From: Paragonimus skrjabini miyazakii
Lineage: Eukaryota; Platyhelminthes; Trematoda; Plagiorchiida; Troglotrematidae
Assembly: GCA_014338405.1 (NCBI GenBank)
Contig: JTDE01000925.1
Location: 2,985 to 66,984, forward strand
DNA length: 64,000 nt
Reading direction: 5' to 3'
Shown in pieces: positions 30,811 through 44,014 of this stretch (its first letter is position 1; each line of letters opens with the position of its first letter). Position numbers and translations under genes: made by a program. The notes under the pieces are model-generated. The model did not search any database and was not told the origin of the DNA. It was given only the letters and a program-made list of their open reading frames with translations.

Positions 30811-33800
30811 AATATAGATGTATCTATACTCTGCTTACCTCTGTCTGGTGTACATAATTCGTGTGTTGTGTGTTCTTGTCTGATGAGAGTAAATTTCGAA
30901 AGGTGACGCAGTTACACTTGGTTAAACACGAGTGCTCGGAATGACACATCTGTGCTTTCGATCTTTTCAACGACATTTTAAGCTGCTATACCAATATCTC
31001 TACCCATATGTAATACGTTAAACGGTCCCGGTGTATACTATCCATCTTGATTTCATTTATCATATTCGGCCTTGGCTAGGTTCAAACAACTCCTTCCCAT
31101 CACAAAGTAGCCCAATGACTATGAAGCTTCAATAATGACTAAAAAGTGGTGTGCGCATAATTCACAACAGAACTTGTAGTAAATTCATACGAATACTTAA
31201 AGATGCATACGGTAGATTTACCACATCCAGGTACCAGCTTAAATTTCAGACGTTCCAGCTGTTTGCTAGGATAAGTTTTGTGTAAAAAGTAATGACGTTA
31301 CAGAGTAAAATTACTGATAGTACCATTATTTCATTCATTACAACACAATGTAATGCATAACTGCACTTAAATAGTTTGTCAATCACTTACACTGAAGTCC
31401 TACGCAACCTTCTGTGTTCTCACAAGATACATATGCCTTATTTCTCGACATCATGGGCATTGTGCGCAACGGTGAAAATAGACGACAGTTGTCACTTCCA
31501 ACTTTTCTCTGGCACCTGCAGAAAGACGCAGTCTATCAATAACTGTATACACCAGAGTCGAATAGTTGTATACTAACACTTGTTCATGACGGACTCATTC
31601 TATTCAGTGAGAAGGCTTAAGTTTGTTTTATAGCGGATTTCAGATAAATATTTGTTACCATCTGCTGACTACTTGCGAATCAGTGAGCACAATCATGCTA
31701 TTTTATCAGTTAATCATAATCGAACAAGAAAATACATGTTTGTAAAACAAATATTCCTGATTATTTGCCCTTTGAACTTTTAGTCAGGCTGTGATTCAAA
31801 TTTTTTCAGTTAGTACTTATTTCACCACTATATTCCACCTCCAGCTGATTCGCATTTTGGGATGACAGCTCCATTAGAAATTAGTCATGTAGTTAATGTA
31901 AACTCTTTACTGATGAGTGACAAGGGATTTCAGTTCCTTGAAACTAACCATCGCCTACAGTCGTCGGAGTTAAATAAAATTGTCAGGACTCCGCTCCTGT
32001 TAGAACACGTCTATAATGCATGTTTGTCACGGTCGGAATTGGACCTCCAGTCACACCTTCCTGAGGCAACCGCGTTGACCAGTGAGCCATTAACTTCACA
32101 TAAGGCACAACCGATTTATCGTAGCGAAGCGCCCAGTTAAATTAACTTGGGAATGCAAAAATCGCAATCAACTGAGAGTGAAGTTTGATTTATGTCCACT
32201 AATTCCCATGCTACTTGTTAACAAAACAATCGCTGCTCAACGACTGTAATGAATTATGTGCATATGACTCTATTGGAAGTCGCAAGTGTGAGGTATCGGT
32301 GAACAGACCCTGTGTCTCCTCTCGAGGTGGTCGGGCATCCTAAGTATATGGTGTACTCACGTTCTCTTCCGTTTTTTGATAAGCTGCTTCCTATTCTGTC
32401 ATTTACTTATCAGACTTCCGACATATTTCTAAACTTTGTATCTAGTTCCACCCTAAATTTGTAAGATCCATGCAAACTGAACCGTGCCCACATGTGGTCG
32501 TAGCTCTTGCAGTTCCATCGCCTTTTTAGCCTATTCCTTTCGAAAGATGTACAGCTCACAATAACCGGAAGACCTATTACTACTCACGAGTAGTATAAGG
32601 TTCATGTGGAACACGGTTGTCAAGACAAAGTGAACAGAACAAGTAATCGTTTGACTTACACCACATAAGTTCATTATGGATCGTCGTCGGAATATAATGA
32701 CTTAACAAATGTGATGCTACGGAAATCATGAGGCTTTGATGAGTTACCGACTGGGTAGTGAGCCAAGGTAGTGGTAAGACTCGGACAGTGCGTTTCTGAG
32801 AGCTCAAGGGTGAAGGCGAGTTCCACTTGCCTCATTTGTGTACAGAACTATCCACCTTACGGATTTTGATTGTCTACCCTTGATGTAACAAAAAGACTAG
32901 CATGAATTGGCTAAATTGTTGGCTCAATTCAAACCGGATAAACATTCCACAATTCCATATGAGCCCTACGACTAGACACTTATCCGAACAGATCATTCAA
33001 AATCACCCAGTTTGAGTTGGTAGTTAAGTCATGAAGACAGTCGACTCCAACCACATTACATCTTGAGAAGTAATTAGTTTCACATCGTAATTACATAATG
33101 GATATAAGGTAGGTACCCGTTCTGACAGCTTCTATGCAAATGGTGAATATAAGTCTTTCGTGAGATGCAGCATCTTCTAATGCCTTTTTTCCCTGCATGT
33201 ATTGAATACACTCTACATTTTGAAATATAGCATAAAATAATTTAATCGTCAACTCATCTTCATTTTTCAGTTGATCATTATACAGATTATTTTTCTCGAA
33301 AGTTACTATGCCGATTACCATAAATGATAAACATTTCGAGTAATCATTTGTATTTACACAAGAGCTTTGTAGGTTGTGTTCAAAAGTACGAAGGCGAAAT
33401 ACCAGATGTTATTTCTGTGGATGTGTACTAAGAATTGCATGTCGTATGTCGGTTGCAATTTCGTTTTAAGTTCACCAATAATTTGTCACACCGTTACAAA
33501 GCTTGATTCATCAAAACATTGGTCACAATGTCTACAAAATTAAGAACATGCTGGCTTACTTCTTCTGTTTCGAAATAGGTTTTACAAAACCAAAACAATC
33601 CATTCGATCACTGCAAGACTAATTCACAACGTATGGTAGTGTGTTAAATTGTCCGTTCTTCACAAGTGATGAAAATCAAAACACATCACTTGAAATCAAA
33701 CATTCCAATATCATCTATCTATCAGCAAAAGCCATCTATGATTACAACCACTATATTCACTTGTAGACAATCATTCTTCAAGTAATCAAGGTGCAGTATA

Positions 33801-36800
33801 CATATCAGAGTTCAAAAAAGTAGTCCCTGTTGAAACAAAAATCAATTATAATCAAATATACTATTGAATTGGTAAGTTTTAGGGTGTGAAGTTAGACGAG
33901 TTAGCTTTACTTGACATTCTATAACTTCCAGCAGAAACGTTTTGATAACCATCATGCAAATTTTGAGAAGACCAATGTTGTAATGTCTTTTCATTGGGGA
34001 GGTGACCCCATACCATTAACCAGACTGTCTACACATAATTCAGTGGCGAAAATTTTACTGCCGTGGTAGCATTATCTACTGTCTTTCATTTGTACCCCTA
34101 GATTGCTGGTTCATTACATCAGTGCAATAAACAACTCACTGATGCAGTTAGATGCAGTATCCATCAAGAAAACAACCAATTTTCTTGTTTGCAGTCAAGG
34201 AAATTGCAGCACGGAAGATTTTCACGAGTATAGAACGGCACATTTTACAACACACGAATGAGCCACACAGCATATATTCGCTTATATGCTCAAGTTACTT
34301 TCTTCTCAAGTGTCAGTTGGGGAGGACTCAAACTAAACTGTTTGTCAACCTACCCTGCTATTTACTCAGTTTTAGGACTAAAACTTTCCAAAGAGCCCTC
34401 AACTTTTCACTTACCTGTTTGAGTAATTTTTCATTTACGAATCATCTGTTATCTTCAGCGAATCAATGGAAAATTGCGTATACATTTTTTACGACAAGGA
34501 ATCCATGGATTAAAACAAATATTAGTTGCAATATGAACTGAGAGTAATGTTTCAAGTCAAACAAAAAGAAAAACGGTTATTCTGTCTACACGTTTTCATT
34601 TGCTTGTCATTTAGCGGACAAGTGCAAGCTCAATGTAGGCAGAACACTGCATGTGGACTTTTAGCTGACATAAAATAGGTATTCTTAGAAATGACAGTGA
34701 GCCAGTACATGATGAGAAGACGGTTGGCAGTTTTAATCAATGATTAGCATCATCTTGAACAAACCAGTAGTTTGAATAAAAAAATCGGAGCAGATCAGCT
34801 CACTTCATTGATGCAGTCTCCACACAGATTACCCAACTTTAAGCTTATCTGAAAACATGAAAATTCACTAGTAAAATCTTTCTATTTCCATAAGTTTATT
34901 CTCAGTCTGAAACACCTCTAATATTTACAGTGAAAATATGATGATGCCCTCTCAGTCGTCAAACTGTGTGTTGGTTTCCAGGGAACCCCGAAAACATCCC
35001 ATTATTCCTGGTCTTGAACAGCAGAAGTCTGGTGAAAATGCCTAAATTAAGCAATCACTAAGGCAATGATTTTAATGGCCTAGTTAGAAGCTAAACCTGT
35101 ATGAAAGATCACACCTGTATGAAAGCTCACTACTGATCTGATTAAAATCAGCTCTACAATGAGTTATTTAAAATCCCAATATGATAGATCGTCATTTAAA
35201 CTTATCAAATGATGTGAAGTCAGCATTATTCACCATGACATGTGCGTATGACAGTCTCACAACTGATGACAGAAATCCATAAGTGAAAGATGTGCGGTAA
35301 TTACTTAGTAACTAATCTATCCGGAAGTACGCAAAAGCAGATGAGCATAGAAAGAATGTAAAATCATCTGGTTATTTTCTTTCGAGGCACGCTGACCGTG
35401 ACGCCTAGACATATGCAAAAAATATGAAGGTTACTCAGTTATTACCTCATAGTTCTAAACTGCTATTGAGTAAACGGTACTTACACTTAAAGGTCCCACA
35501 ACCAGGATTGACGTGGATTAAATTGACATGGTCTGATTGACTTTGCAAATGATGGGTTGAACCAGGGTATCAACTGATCTGAGTCAAAGGTGATTACGCA
35601 TATGTGTGCATGCAGTCTCCGATTTGTGGGGACAATGGAGTCGAAACAAAGTTTGAATACTGAGAAATAAAAATGAACCACGAGGCATCCACTACAACTA
35701 CACTCACTCAGTGCTATTCGTTCAACTGTGGCTGTTTGTCGTACAGTTATTTATGTATAGAAAAGGGAAATCGGTAACTGTAAGCATGAATTCCTCAGTT
35801 TTGAGTGGCAAAATAAGCGAACTTTTAGATGAGAACCATTACTCTGGGTTTTCAGCATGCACTAAGCACATGCTATCCGAATAATCCGTATCAACTCCAG
35901 TACCCATTTTCTAACGACACATCAAATACACCTCCACACAAAATTTTACTTCAGTGCTATCTTAAATCTCCCTTCACACGAACAGATGGACAACGACCAA
36001 TTTACTTTGCGACTGAGCAATAACCAACAGAAAGCTACACGCCAAATTTTGTTAGAATGACATTTATATAATGTGAATTGAAAATGGAATCATAACATTA
36101 GTCGGGGTGAAATTGATCGACCATCCCAGATTGTTATGGCACTTTCAGGTTGACTATACACTTAAAAAACGGGGGCTTCGAGAACCGACTAAGTATGGTA
36201 ACTTTTGTTGACAGTGCGGTTGTTCGGTTTCATGGCCAGTGATCGTGGTGTCACTGTAAGTGTCGTGTGCGCAGACCATACGGAATTAACGTTTCATTTC
36301 TAACTTGCTCATTCCACGTCATGTTTTAATGATATAAATTGACTGACTTGAAAGTATGGAAACTTTTGAAATCGCAACTGACAGAGCCGTCTACGTCTCG
36401 AAGAATTATCCATAACCTTACGATACACAACGAATAAACTTAAGCGTTGTCCTGTTGGAAAATTACGGTTGCCTATCAGACTGAAGAAGGGGAGGGAAGT
36501 AGACGTTGTTCCAGCACGTTAATACAAGAATCAATGTCGTGACCATCATCAAACAGAAACAGTTCATGTGCATCAATAGTTTAAAATGCCCCTGTACGAT
36601 CATCTCACGTCTACCGTTAGTGCGCTTACTCTGGTACACCTCCTTTTTCCAAAGATCACCCAAACATTGTTCCCTTAAACCAGGTTCATCAATAAAAAAT
36701 GTTTGTTCCAACGCTGAATGTTATAAAATGTCATCACTGAGTGTTATAAACAACAAATTCGGAAAATAAAAGGTGTGTTGAATCTTCTGCTAATTCGGCA

Positions 36801-38340
36801 ACATGATTTTCTTTATTTCCGCGGTTCAACCACGTTCTGTTTTGTATAGCGTTTATGGTAATACTGTGATAAAGAGTTGATCTGAGGTAGGAAGAAATAC
36901 TTGTTCTATTGGAAGCTAACCGTACTACTCGGTGTTTGTCTTGTTCCGATAAGAGTGTCGGCAGATTTATTTACTCCTATGCTTGATGTCCTTTGGCCTC
37001 ATATGGAGCGCAATAACACTTCCGGACATTTGAGTTCTCCAGATAATTTCTAGCGTGCATGGATACAGGTACTAGAAGGTTATGACACTGTCATGAGATG
37101 AAGTCTGCAGGCCAATACGAAACGGAGCCAAACAACGGAAGCATTTGAAATTTACAGATTAGAAAAGTTGTAGAAGGCTTAACTACAGATGAGTCTGTGT
37201 TAGCAGGAAGCAAAAGAGCATAGATTAAATGAACAAACAAATAAATTACTCCGTTTCAGACGTGATAAAGATCATAGCATTTGTTGTGCTATGTTCGCCT
37301 CAGATCTCTTCCAGGAAAGCAAAACTTCATGTCCGACACCAAAGTTCTAGCGGCATACCAAACCAGTACGAAGTCATCGCGAAATCTGTTACCGCCGGTT
37401 ACGTTAACACTGAAAGAACAGTGTTTGTATTTCAAGAGTATCAACGAGTCACCTGGGAAAGGTCGTTTCGTACTAATCGAAAAAAGTCGTCACGGAGGAT
37501 GCGATGGTTGATGAAACATTCCATGCATTTAACTTCGGCCACCTCTAATATGCCCACGGTACATGAAGGACTGACCCAGATCATGCAATCTTTCTGAGTG
37601 AAAAATTAAGCGAAGCACTAAAACACACTTTGTTGTCCCATAAGATGCTCTGTCAATCAGATGATCATCTCTAATAGGGAATGGTCGGGAAGCTTTGTTA
37701 GTTGAGCCAAAGTCGAGGAAGTGCCAATGGGGTGAATACCAAGAGAACGCAATGCACCTGGAAAGTTTTAAATAGTGTGGCTGATATCCCAAAGGCCACG
37801 TTCACTTTCTTAGTCATAAAGATGCAGTCTGTAAACAGATTAAGATCTGAAACGACATCTCTCAAGTCTCATTCACAAACAACGATAAACAGCTTTTCAT
37901 CTCTTGAAAAGCAATCAACGTATAACAAACGACTTATTTATACCATTCTGCATACGAGAAAACTGAATTGAAACCATCGATACAACTTATCAGGATCATT
38001 GTGGAACTTCCTCCTTCCATTAATACTACCTACTATTCATCAAATTTTCTTGTCGTTAGGGGTTGACAGTATCGGGGACCTTGGTAGCTGTGGCAGTTCA
38101 AAGACGGATAGTAAGAACAACACCAATACCGGAACGGAACCTCGAGTAATACCGCTAGTTACAGAAAGCGAGTCAGAGAGCATGTCATTAACCTCAATTT
38201 AAAAATATCGACATTTCATAAAATCTGTGAGTTACATGATCAACGTACCTTCGAGACCATATTGGTAAAGTTTCATACACAGACTTGCATGGTTGACTAC
38301 TGAAGACTTTGGAAAAGCCAGCAGTAATGACATTTATTTG

Positions 38341-38440
38341 NNNNNNNNNNNNNNNNNNNNNNNNNNNNNNNNNNNNNNNNNNNNNNNNNNNNNNNNNNNN
38401 NNNNNNNNNNNNNNNNNNNNNNNNNNNNNNNNNNNNNNNN
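38341..38440. other. Assembly gap (100 N)
   Basis: Exactly 100 N, probably a default placeholder, so the true distance is unknown. Confidence 0.99.
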
Positions 38441-38823
38441 CATAAACAGCTCTTGTTCATTTTATCTCGACTTCAGGTAAGTTAGTTGGATATCAAAAGC
38501 CATTTTAAAATCCATGTCGATCATCAAGAAATAACGTGCAGTGTACGATGTAAGCCTTCAGCTGCTCGTCAATTATGCTTTTCAAAACTTTCGGGGCAAC
38601 AGATAACCAGGAAATTGGCCCGTAGTCGATAGACTTGCTGCAATCAACCTCCCCCCACATCTAATAACCGGGGTACGGTTCAGACATTTTGAAGTTCTGA
38701 AAACTTGTTCTAACCTAGGCAGTTATTGAATAACATACGTAATGATCCTTCCAACTTCCTTGCCCATTTTTACAGTATCATTGAGAAATAGGGTCAGGAT
38801 CAACTGAAAATGAACATACATAT

Positions 38824-38847
38824 TATATATATATATATATATATATT
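38824..38847. repeat. (TA)n microsatellite, about 11 units
   Basis: Uninterrupted TA dinucleotides in AT-rich intron DNA. Confidence 0.95.
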
Positions 38848-41800
38848 ACATCGCCTAATCAGATATTGTCGTCTATGTGGTTTCGGCTACTTCGCAGGGA
38901 CGTGCTTACTGGTAACCTCAGTTAATGCCATCTCCATGAACTACGAGTTATCGTAGGTTGATGAGTAAGTTGCAATTTCCAGTTACCCTGTATCACCAAG
39001 ATTCCTCATCAAGTCATTCCACTTTTATCTGTAGCTGTATTTTAAATGTGCATCAATAACTTTTGAACCTAGTTGTACCTCTCTAACTATGTCAAACATA
39101 ATGGTCACTTCGTTCGAGCGAGGCCACAGTACAAAAGTTGCTAACCATTCGCCGCTCGTTGTTTAAAGTGTGGTTTAGCTTAGAAGCTTGCCATTGTGCA
39201 AAACCCATGACTATTTCGTTATGTCTGGCTGAGAATGAACTTGGTTGGAAGCAAAATCAAACTCAAAATGAAGTGTTCATGAGTAGCATTTGTGAAAATC
39301 TTTTTGAAGGCAGCCTATGTATGGCATTATTCAACTGCTCGTTATCATCTAATGATGAGGCTGGAGGAAGGTACATTACACCAGTCAAACAGGATGACAT
39401 ATTGGTTAAATGTACAATACATCCTACGGTTTCGGGTGAACTTAGAGGGCTTGGGTTATATACCACAAACGTTTCCAGACAAAAGATATCATAATGAGCT
39501 ACATCGCCGCTTGTTCCATACTGACAGTTCTAGCGAAATAGTCCTACCTAGTATGTCCAGTATTTCATCTTTAGCTAATTCCTCACTCTAGGTTTTCGTA
39601 CTAACTACGATAATCATCGTCTCTGAAGTACAGGCTTTAAGGAGCGCTGCCTTCTGTTTCCAAGGGAAACTGCGTTAGTGTGAAAACGCTCAAAAGAATT
39701 GACGACAGGTATTACTTTTTTCAAGTGAGTTTCTAAAAACGGTTGCTTACCTGAACACCATGCAATGTCTCGGATACAATTATCATCTGCAGTAAAGACA
39801 AAGGCAAAATCATGTCTTTTACTTGTGCGTTACTTCAAATTAGCGAAGCGTCATAAATGGGACTTGTCTGGCAAAAGCAGGAGTACCTTACATAACATGT
39901 GAATCAGGTTCAGTAGTTCGAATACGATCAGCACGAAACCTGACGGCGAGTGAACGACAAGTGTTTAAGGTGAGATTATTCATGTTTTACGTAGAAAAGT
40001 TATATGCAAAATTTGGGGTGCAGGTGTACCTGTTAAGTAGACAAGGCGGGCTAGCTTGTTCCTGGCCGCTACCAAAGGTTCATGCAGTTTTATGCAGGTT
40101 TTTATGAAGTACTATTGGTTCAGATGATGCATCTGCCTCATTGTATAGTAAATAATGTCTAGACAGGATAGATCACAAAACATGATGCTCTTACAGTTCC
40201 TGTTCGCCTTGAGACTAATGTTTTGACTAAGTAGTATCTCATGTGACTTAAAAATATCAAGAAGAGTTATAATTTAGTCTGTGCACCTGATCTGGCTGAC
40301 CAATTGCTGAATAAGCAATTTTCTGACACCATCTCAATCGACTGATCCAAATCGGATTGCAAGATCTGGGAGCCCTAGCTGTTTACTGCTGCTTTGTGGA
40401 ACAGATGTAATTTCTCTACAGCTAACTTCTTAAATTCACTGTCAGGAAAGTTATACATTGCATTAGAATAAGTCGGTTCCATATCAGTTAAGACTAGCTG
40501 CGGTGTAGTTGTGAACCTATCAAAACTCTCGGTCTTGTTTTAGTCGAAGGTGTGTTCACACTCATTATTTTATTATTCCAAATACTCTAATCTGATAACG
40601 ATTATCCGATTCTATCGTACTGACATTAAACCAATCTGTCTGATACTGGTAACAAAAATGACATGAATTTGAACGACGGCGAATTATGAAACAAAATTTA
40701 AAAAATTTGTACCTCTCTGAATTCTCCGTGACTACTACTTTTCATACTATCATACTTACCCAATACAGACATTTAACTGGAAAACAGGCAATGGGGACAC
40801 ATGTAATTCAGGTTATCCACCAAGTTAGCATGCATTATTTTATTACTCACTGTGAGAATATCGTGACCTATCGCTGTAATCATTGGTTTGTAAGACAAAG
40901 TTAACTTTCCAAACATCTACAAAGTTTTAGCTCCACCGTAAGATAAATTCGATTGATGCTTACTTCTACACAACTTGATCTTGTCAGCTACACGTAGATA
41001 CTACGCCCACTATCGAGTGATAATCTATCTGATAAATCCGTTGTACACGGTGGCTTAACCGGAAACAAGCGGTTGTTCTGAAACCTGTCGGGTATTGCAT
41101 TGGATGAAGACTGGAAAGACTGCAGTGAGACAGCTGAAATTGGTCTTGATCGTTTGCATAATTTTGTTCAGGAAGCTGGTGAGGATCGAAGTTGAACAGT
41201 TGGCATTGTCTGAGCCTCGGTCTATGATTGTGTAACATATGTGGCTAATTTGGTTAGAGAAAAACCGAACCAATCAAGGGACACAAACTAATCCGGGTGC
41301 TCCCATTAACTCTGTAAAGTTCAACAACATGGAACTTGGTCATATAACAACTATGTGAGGTCATAACCATCGGGAATAAAACACATCACCAGCAATATCG
41401 ACGAAATGACGGCTTATATTCAGTTCTCGAAACACTTGACTTCCACATGGCAAGCTAAATTTGGATTAGCACATCATATCGAAGAAACTATAACATCCCG
41501 GATTGACCGGTTAATTTTATCGTAGTCATTTATATTTGTATTCAATTCGGTTTATGCAAATGCCTTTCAAATGAATTATGGCATGCTCGCATTTACTCGT
41601 TTGCGATACTTTTTAGTAATGAAGACAATCCGGATAGCTGGGGTGGCAGTTTAATTTTCTGGCGGACTGCATATGCTTTTCTAAGGAACTTTCATACTTT
41701 TGAACATTGTAAATTATTCAAAACTACGATCTATTACCTTCTGGTTCTCAGTGGAAAATTTGACGACTCATCCTTAAGTAACAGTAAGGCTGAAAACCTA

Positions 41801-42675
41801 ATTAATAAAGTAGTTGTCACATTACTTAGTTGTTCATATCAGCTACCTTTATGCAAGGGGTTCGTAATGCTTACTGTCGAAATTTGACACAGTATAATTT
41901 GAAACACTGAGTCCCCTTTAACCACTTCCTCACAGCAGAAAGAAGACATAAATTGCCATATGTGAACATTTCGTTTACTCCAATCAGTCGCAAATGTAAA
42001 ACATGCCAGTTATATACATCGTACAGATAAGGACAGACAGGGATTTGACACGCCTACAAGCAATATAATTTGCCTATATCGGGTAAGCGATACTGACTGA
42101 TTCAATACCAACTACGATAAGTACCATTAGTTCCACAAATATACGCAAGTTTAGTCGAATTTACCATCAGTTAACTACCAGTTGTCGATCTCATTCGGTT
42201 GCAGTGGTTCATACCTCTAGAATTCATCAACATTTAACCATTGCACAGATCCTTTCCTTGTGGTGGTACGCAATTCACTTTTATACGCCAGTGAATTGCT
42301 CCCAGAATGGGTTTGCGTTGCAATGAATCAGTCTATTTGTTCGGTGATACCTGTAAAATTGTTTCACCGTTCCTATCTAAGTGGAAGAAGGAGTACAGCC
42401 ATTACTTAAACCAGTAGACTGCCAAACAGCTGTAACTTTGGGCCAGGCGTTAGTTTTCACCACAACACTAAAATGGCTATCAATATTCATTTAGGTAATG
42501 AGGCGTTCCGAGTTGCTGACTTTCATCGTGTTCATGATACCGGGACAAAATTTTCCAAACCAAGACCAAATAACTCTATAACTATTGGACTTTGATCAGA
42601 ATGCCATATTCATGTATTACTGACAAGTAGTTTGGCATGTCTTATAATTTATAAGATAAATCGATAAATCGGGAA

Positions 42676-42752
42676 TGAGGCTAGATTAGAACCAACGACA
42701 GGAAGAACGAGTTTAGTCGCGGCAAAAGCTTTACCAATTGAGCTATGAAGCT
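42676..42752 (-). repeat. tRNA-like sequence (tRNA pseudogene or SINE head)
   Basis: On the - strand TAGCTCAATTGG (42745-42734) is a perfect pol III A box and GGTTCTAATCT (42693-42683) a near B box. They are spaced as in a tRNA, with GGTAAAGC completing the D-arm. The acceptor stem and anticodon arm do not pair well, so it is not a functional tRNA. No SINE body was defined downstream. Confidence 0.5.
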
Positions 42753-43435
42753 GCATTCACCGAGCTTGGGTATGTTCTTTATGCTGTTAGTTCGAATCCA
42801 ACTGGAGTCCAGGTTTTTCGCAGCTGGGTCCCTTCCATATTTGTGTCTCTGTCTACCACGAACACACTGCGTACTAACTTAAATCAATGTAGACAAAATG
42901 AGTGTGATTCATCTGTAAAAAGAAGACAGTTTACGGCTGTCAGTAGTAAACAAATACAAGAACAATTCTCCGTGAAAGATATTTGAATGACAAAGTACTC
43001 CTGCCAATGGTAAGCAGTAGAAACCAGCACAGCTTTTTACGCTACCTTTCCCGAAAACCTGCTTGATCTTTGCCTAAATGTTCTTCAGATATTTTGCATT
43101 AAACGACTGAACAGCGGACGTGTAATATGTGACTTAAAGCAGTGCGCAGTAGCCAGTCATACGCCAAGGCAGACAGTGACATTACATCACTTACAGTGAT
43201 GTAGTTTCATTTCGACAACTGGCCGTCACACAATCTGCAGCAACATCATCATTAGAGCCCTGTCACAGCAGATCGCAACCACAACATAAGAGTAGATCAA
43301 CCTAAAACTGAATGACTGAAAAAATCACTAAAGAAGGGCGGCAGAACACATTGTGCACGAAAACTTTGAGAAGGTTTTTACTCCCAGTGACAGTGTCCCC
43401 ACTGTTGGTTGCGAAACACTGTAGACTGATCATGA

Positions 43436-44014
43436 TTGTCGATTCTACGCCTGGCCATCAGACAAAATTCTAGACATATTGTACTGCTAACAGTAGCACG
43501 GACTCCTGTAAATAACACAAGGTCATTACCAAGTACGTGGGGTGAAAGGGTAGACACAATTGTTTTCGGACGGAAGAAATTAAACAAAAATATCACTGAT
43601 TTTTGGAAACTGTTGTGTCTTGCCTCTTCAGATAAATTCCAACCAGAACAGCACAAGTTAAGGTTGGATCTTGATGTTCTTGTGCCAGACCGACCAAGCG
43701 CAAGGCCGGTACGAAATCTACTACCGCCAGCTTCCGTTTCACGGGCCAGTGAACACAAAAAGCATATGGACCTAGTACTGGAAGACAAACGTACGTTTTG
43801 GGTAGTTCAAAATGGACTGAATGACACAGAAGCAATGACGTTGAATGTGAACGAGACAAAATTGAAATGCTACGCTGACCAACCGTGGAAAGGGGTTAGA
43901 TTTATCGGAGTGCACGGGTATCACTTGAGAAAGCGACTGCGCGCCAAACGGGTATCAGCTCTAGCGGACAGGGTCATCGTGTTTCACAGTAACGCACTAT
44001 CGGATGAAAATTAG
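43436..44014 (+). CDS. Unassigned 192-codon ORF inside the intron
   Basis: The longest clean frame in the intron apart from transposons. The stretch VLLTVARTPVNNTRSLPSTW then GERVDTIVF near residues 16-45 recalls the R-x-x-W-(G) start of beta-1,3-glycosyltransferases such as core-1 galactosyltransferase, but no D-x-D motif follows and the rest is unfamiliar. CTGGCCATCAG at about 43450-43460 could be an acceptor. It may be a nested exon, a retrocopy remnant or a chance frame. The G+C content looks higher than in the surroundings. Confidence 0.25.
   Translation: MSILRLAIRQNSRHIVLLTVARTPVNNTRSLPSTWGERVDTIVFGRKKLNKNITDFWKLLCLASSDKFQPEQHKLRLDLDVLVPDRPSARPVRNLLPPASVSRASEHKKHMDLVLEDKRTFWVVQNGLNDTEAMTLNVNETKLKCYADQPWKGVRFIGVHGYHLRKRLRAKRVSALADRVIVFHSNALSDEN

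Noticed and set aside
34152..34541. 129-codon + strand frame in AT-rich intron DNA
   Set aside because: Composition biased, no motif, no conservation signal that can be seen from sequence alone.
37229..37597. Two overlapping + strand frames with a faint piggyBac-like look
   Set aside because: The resemblance needed free switching between frames and no catalytic Asp could be placed.
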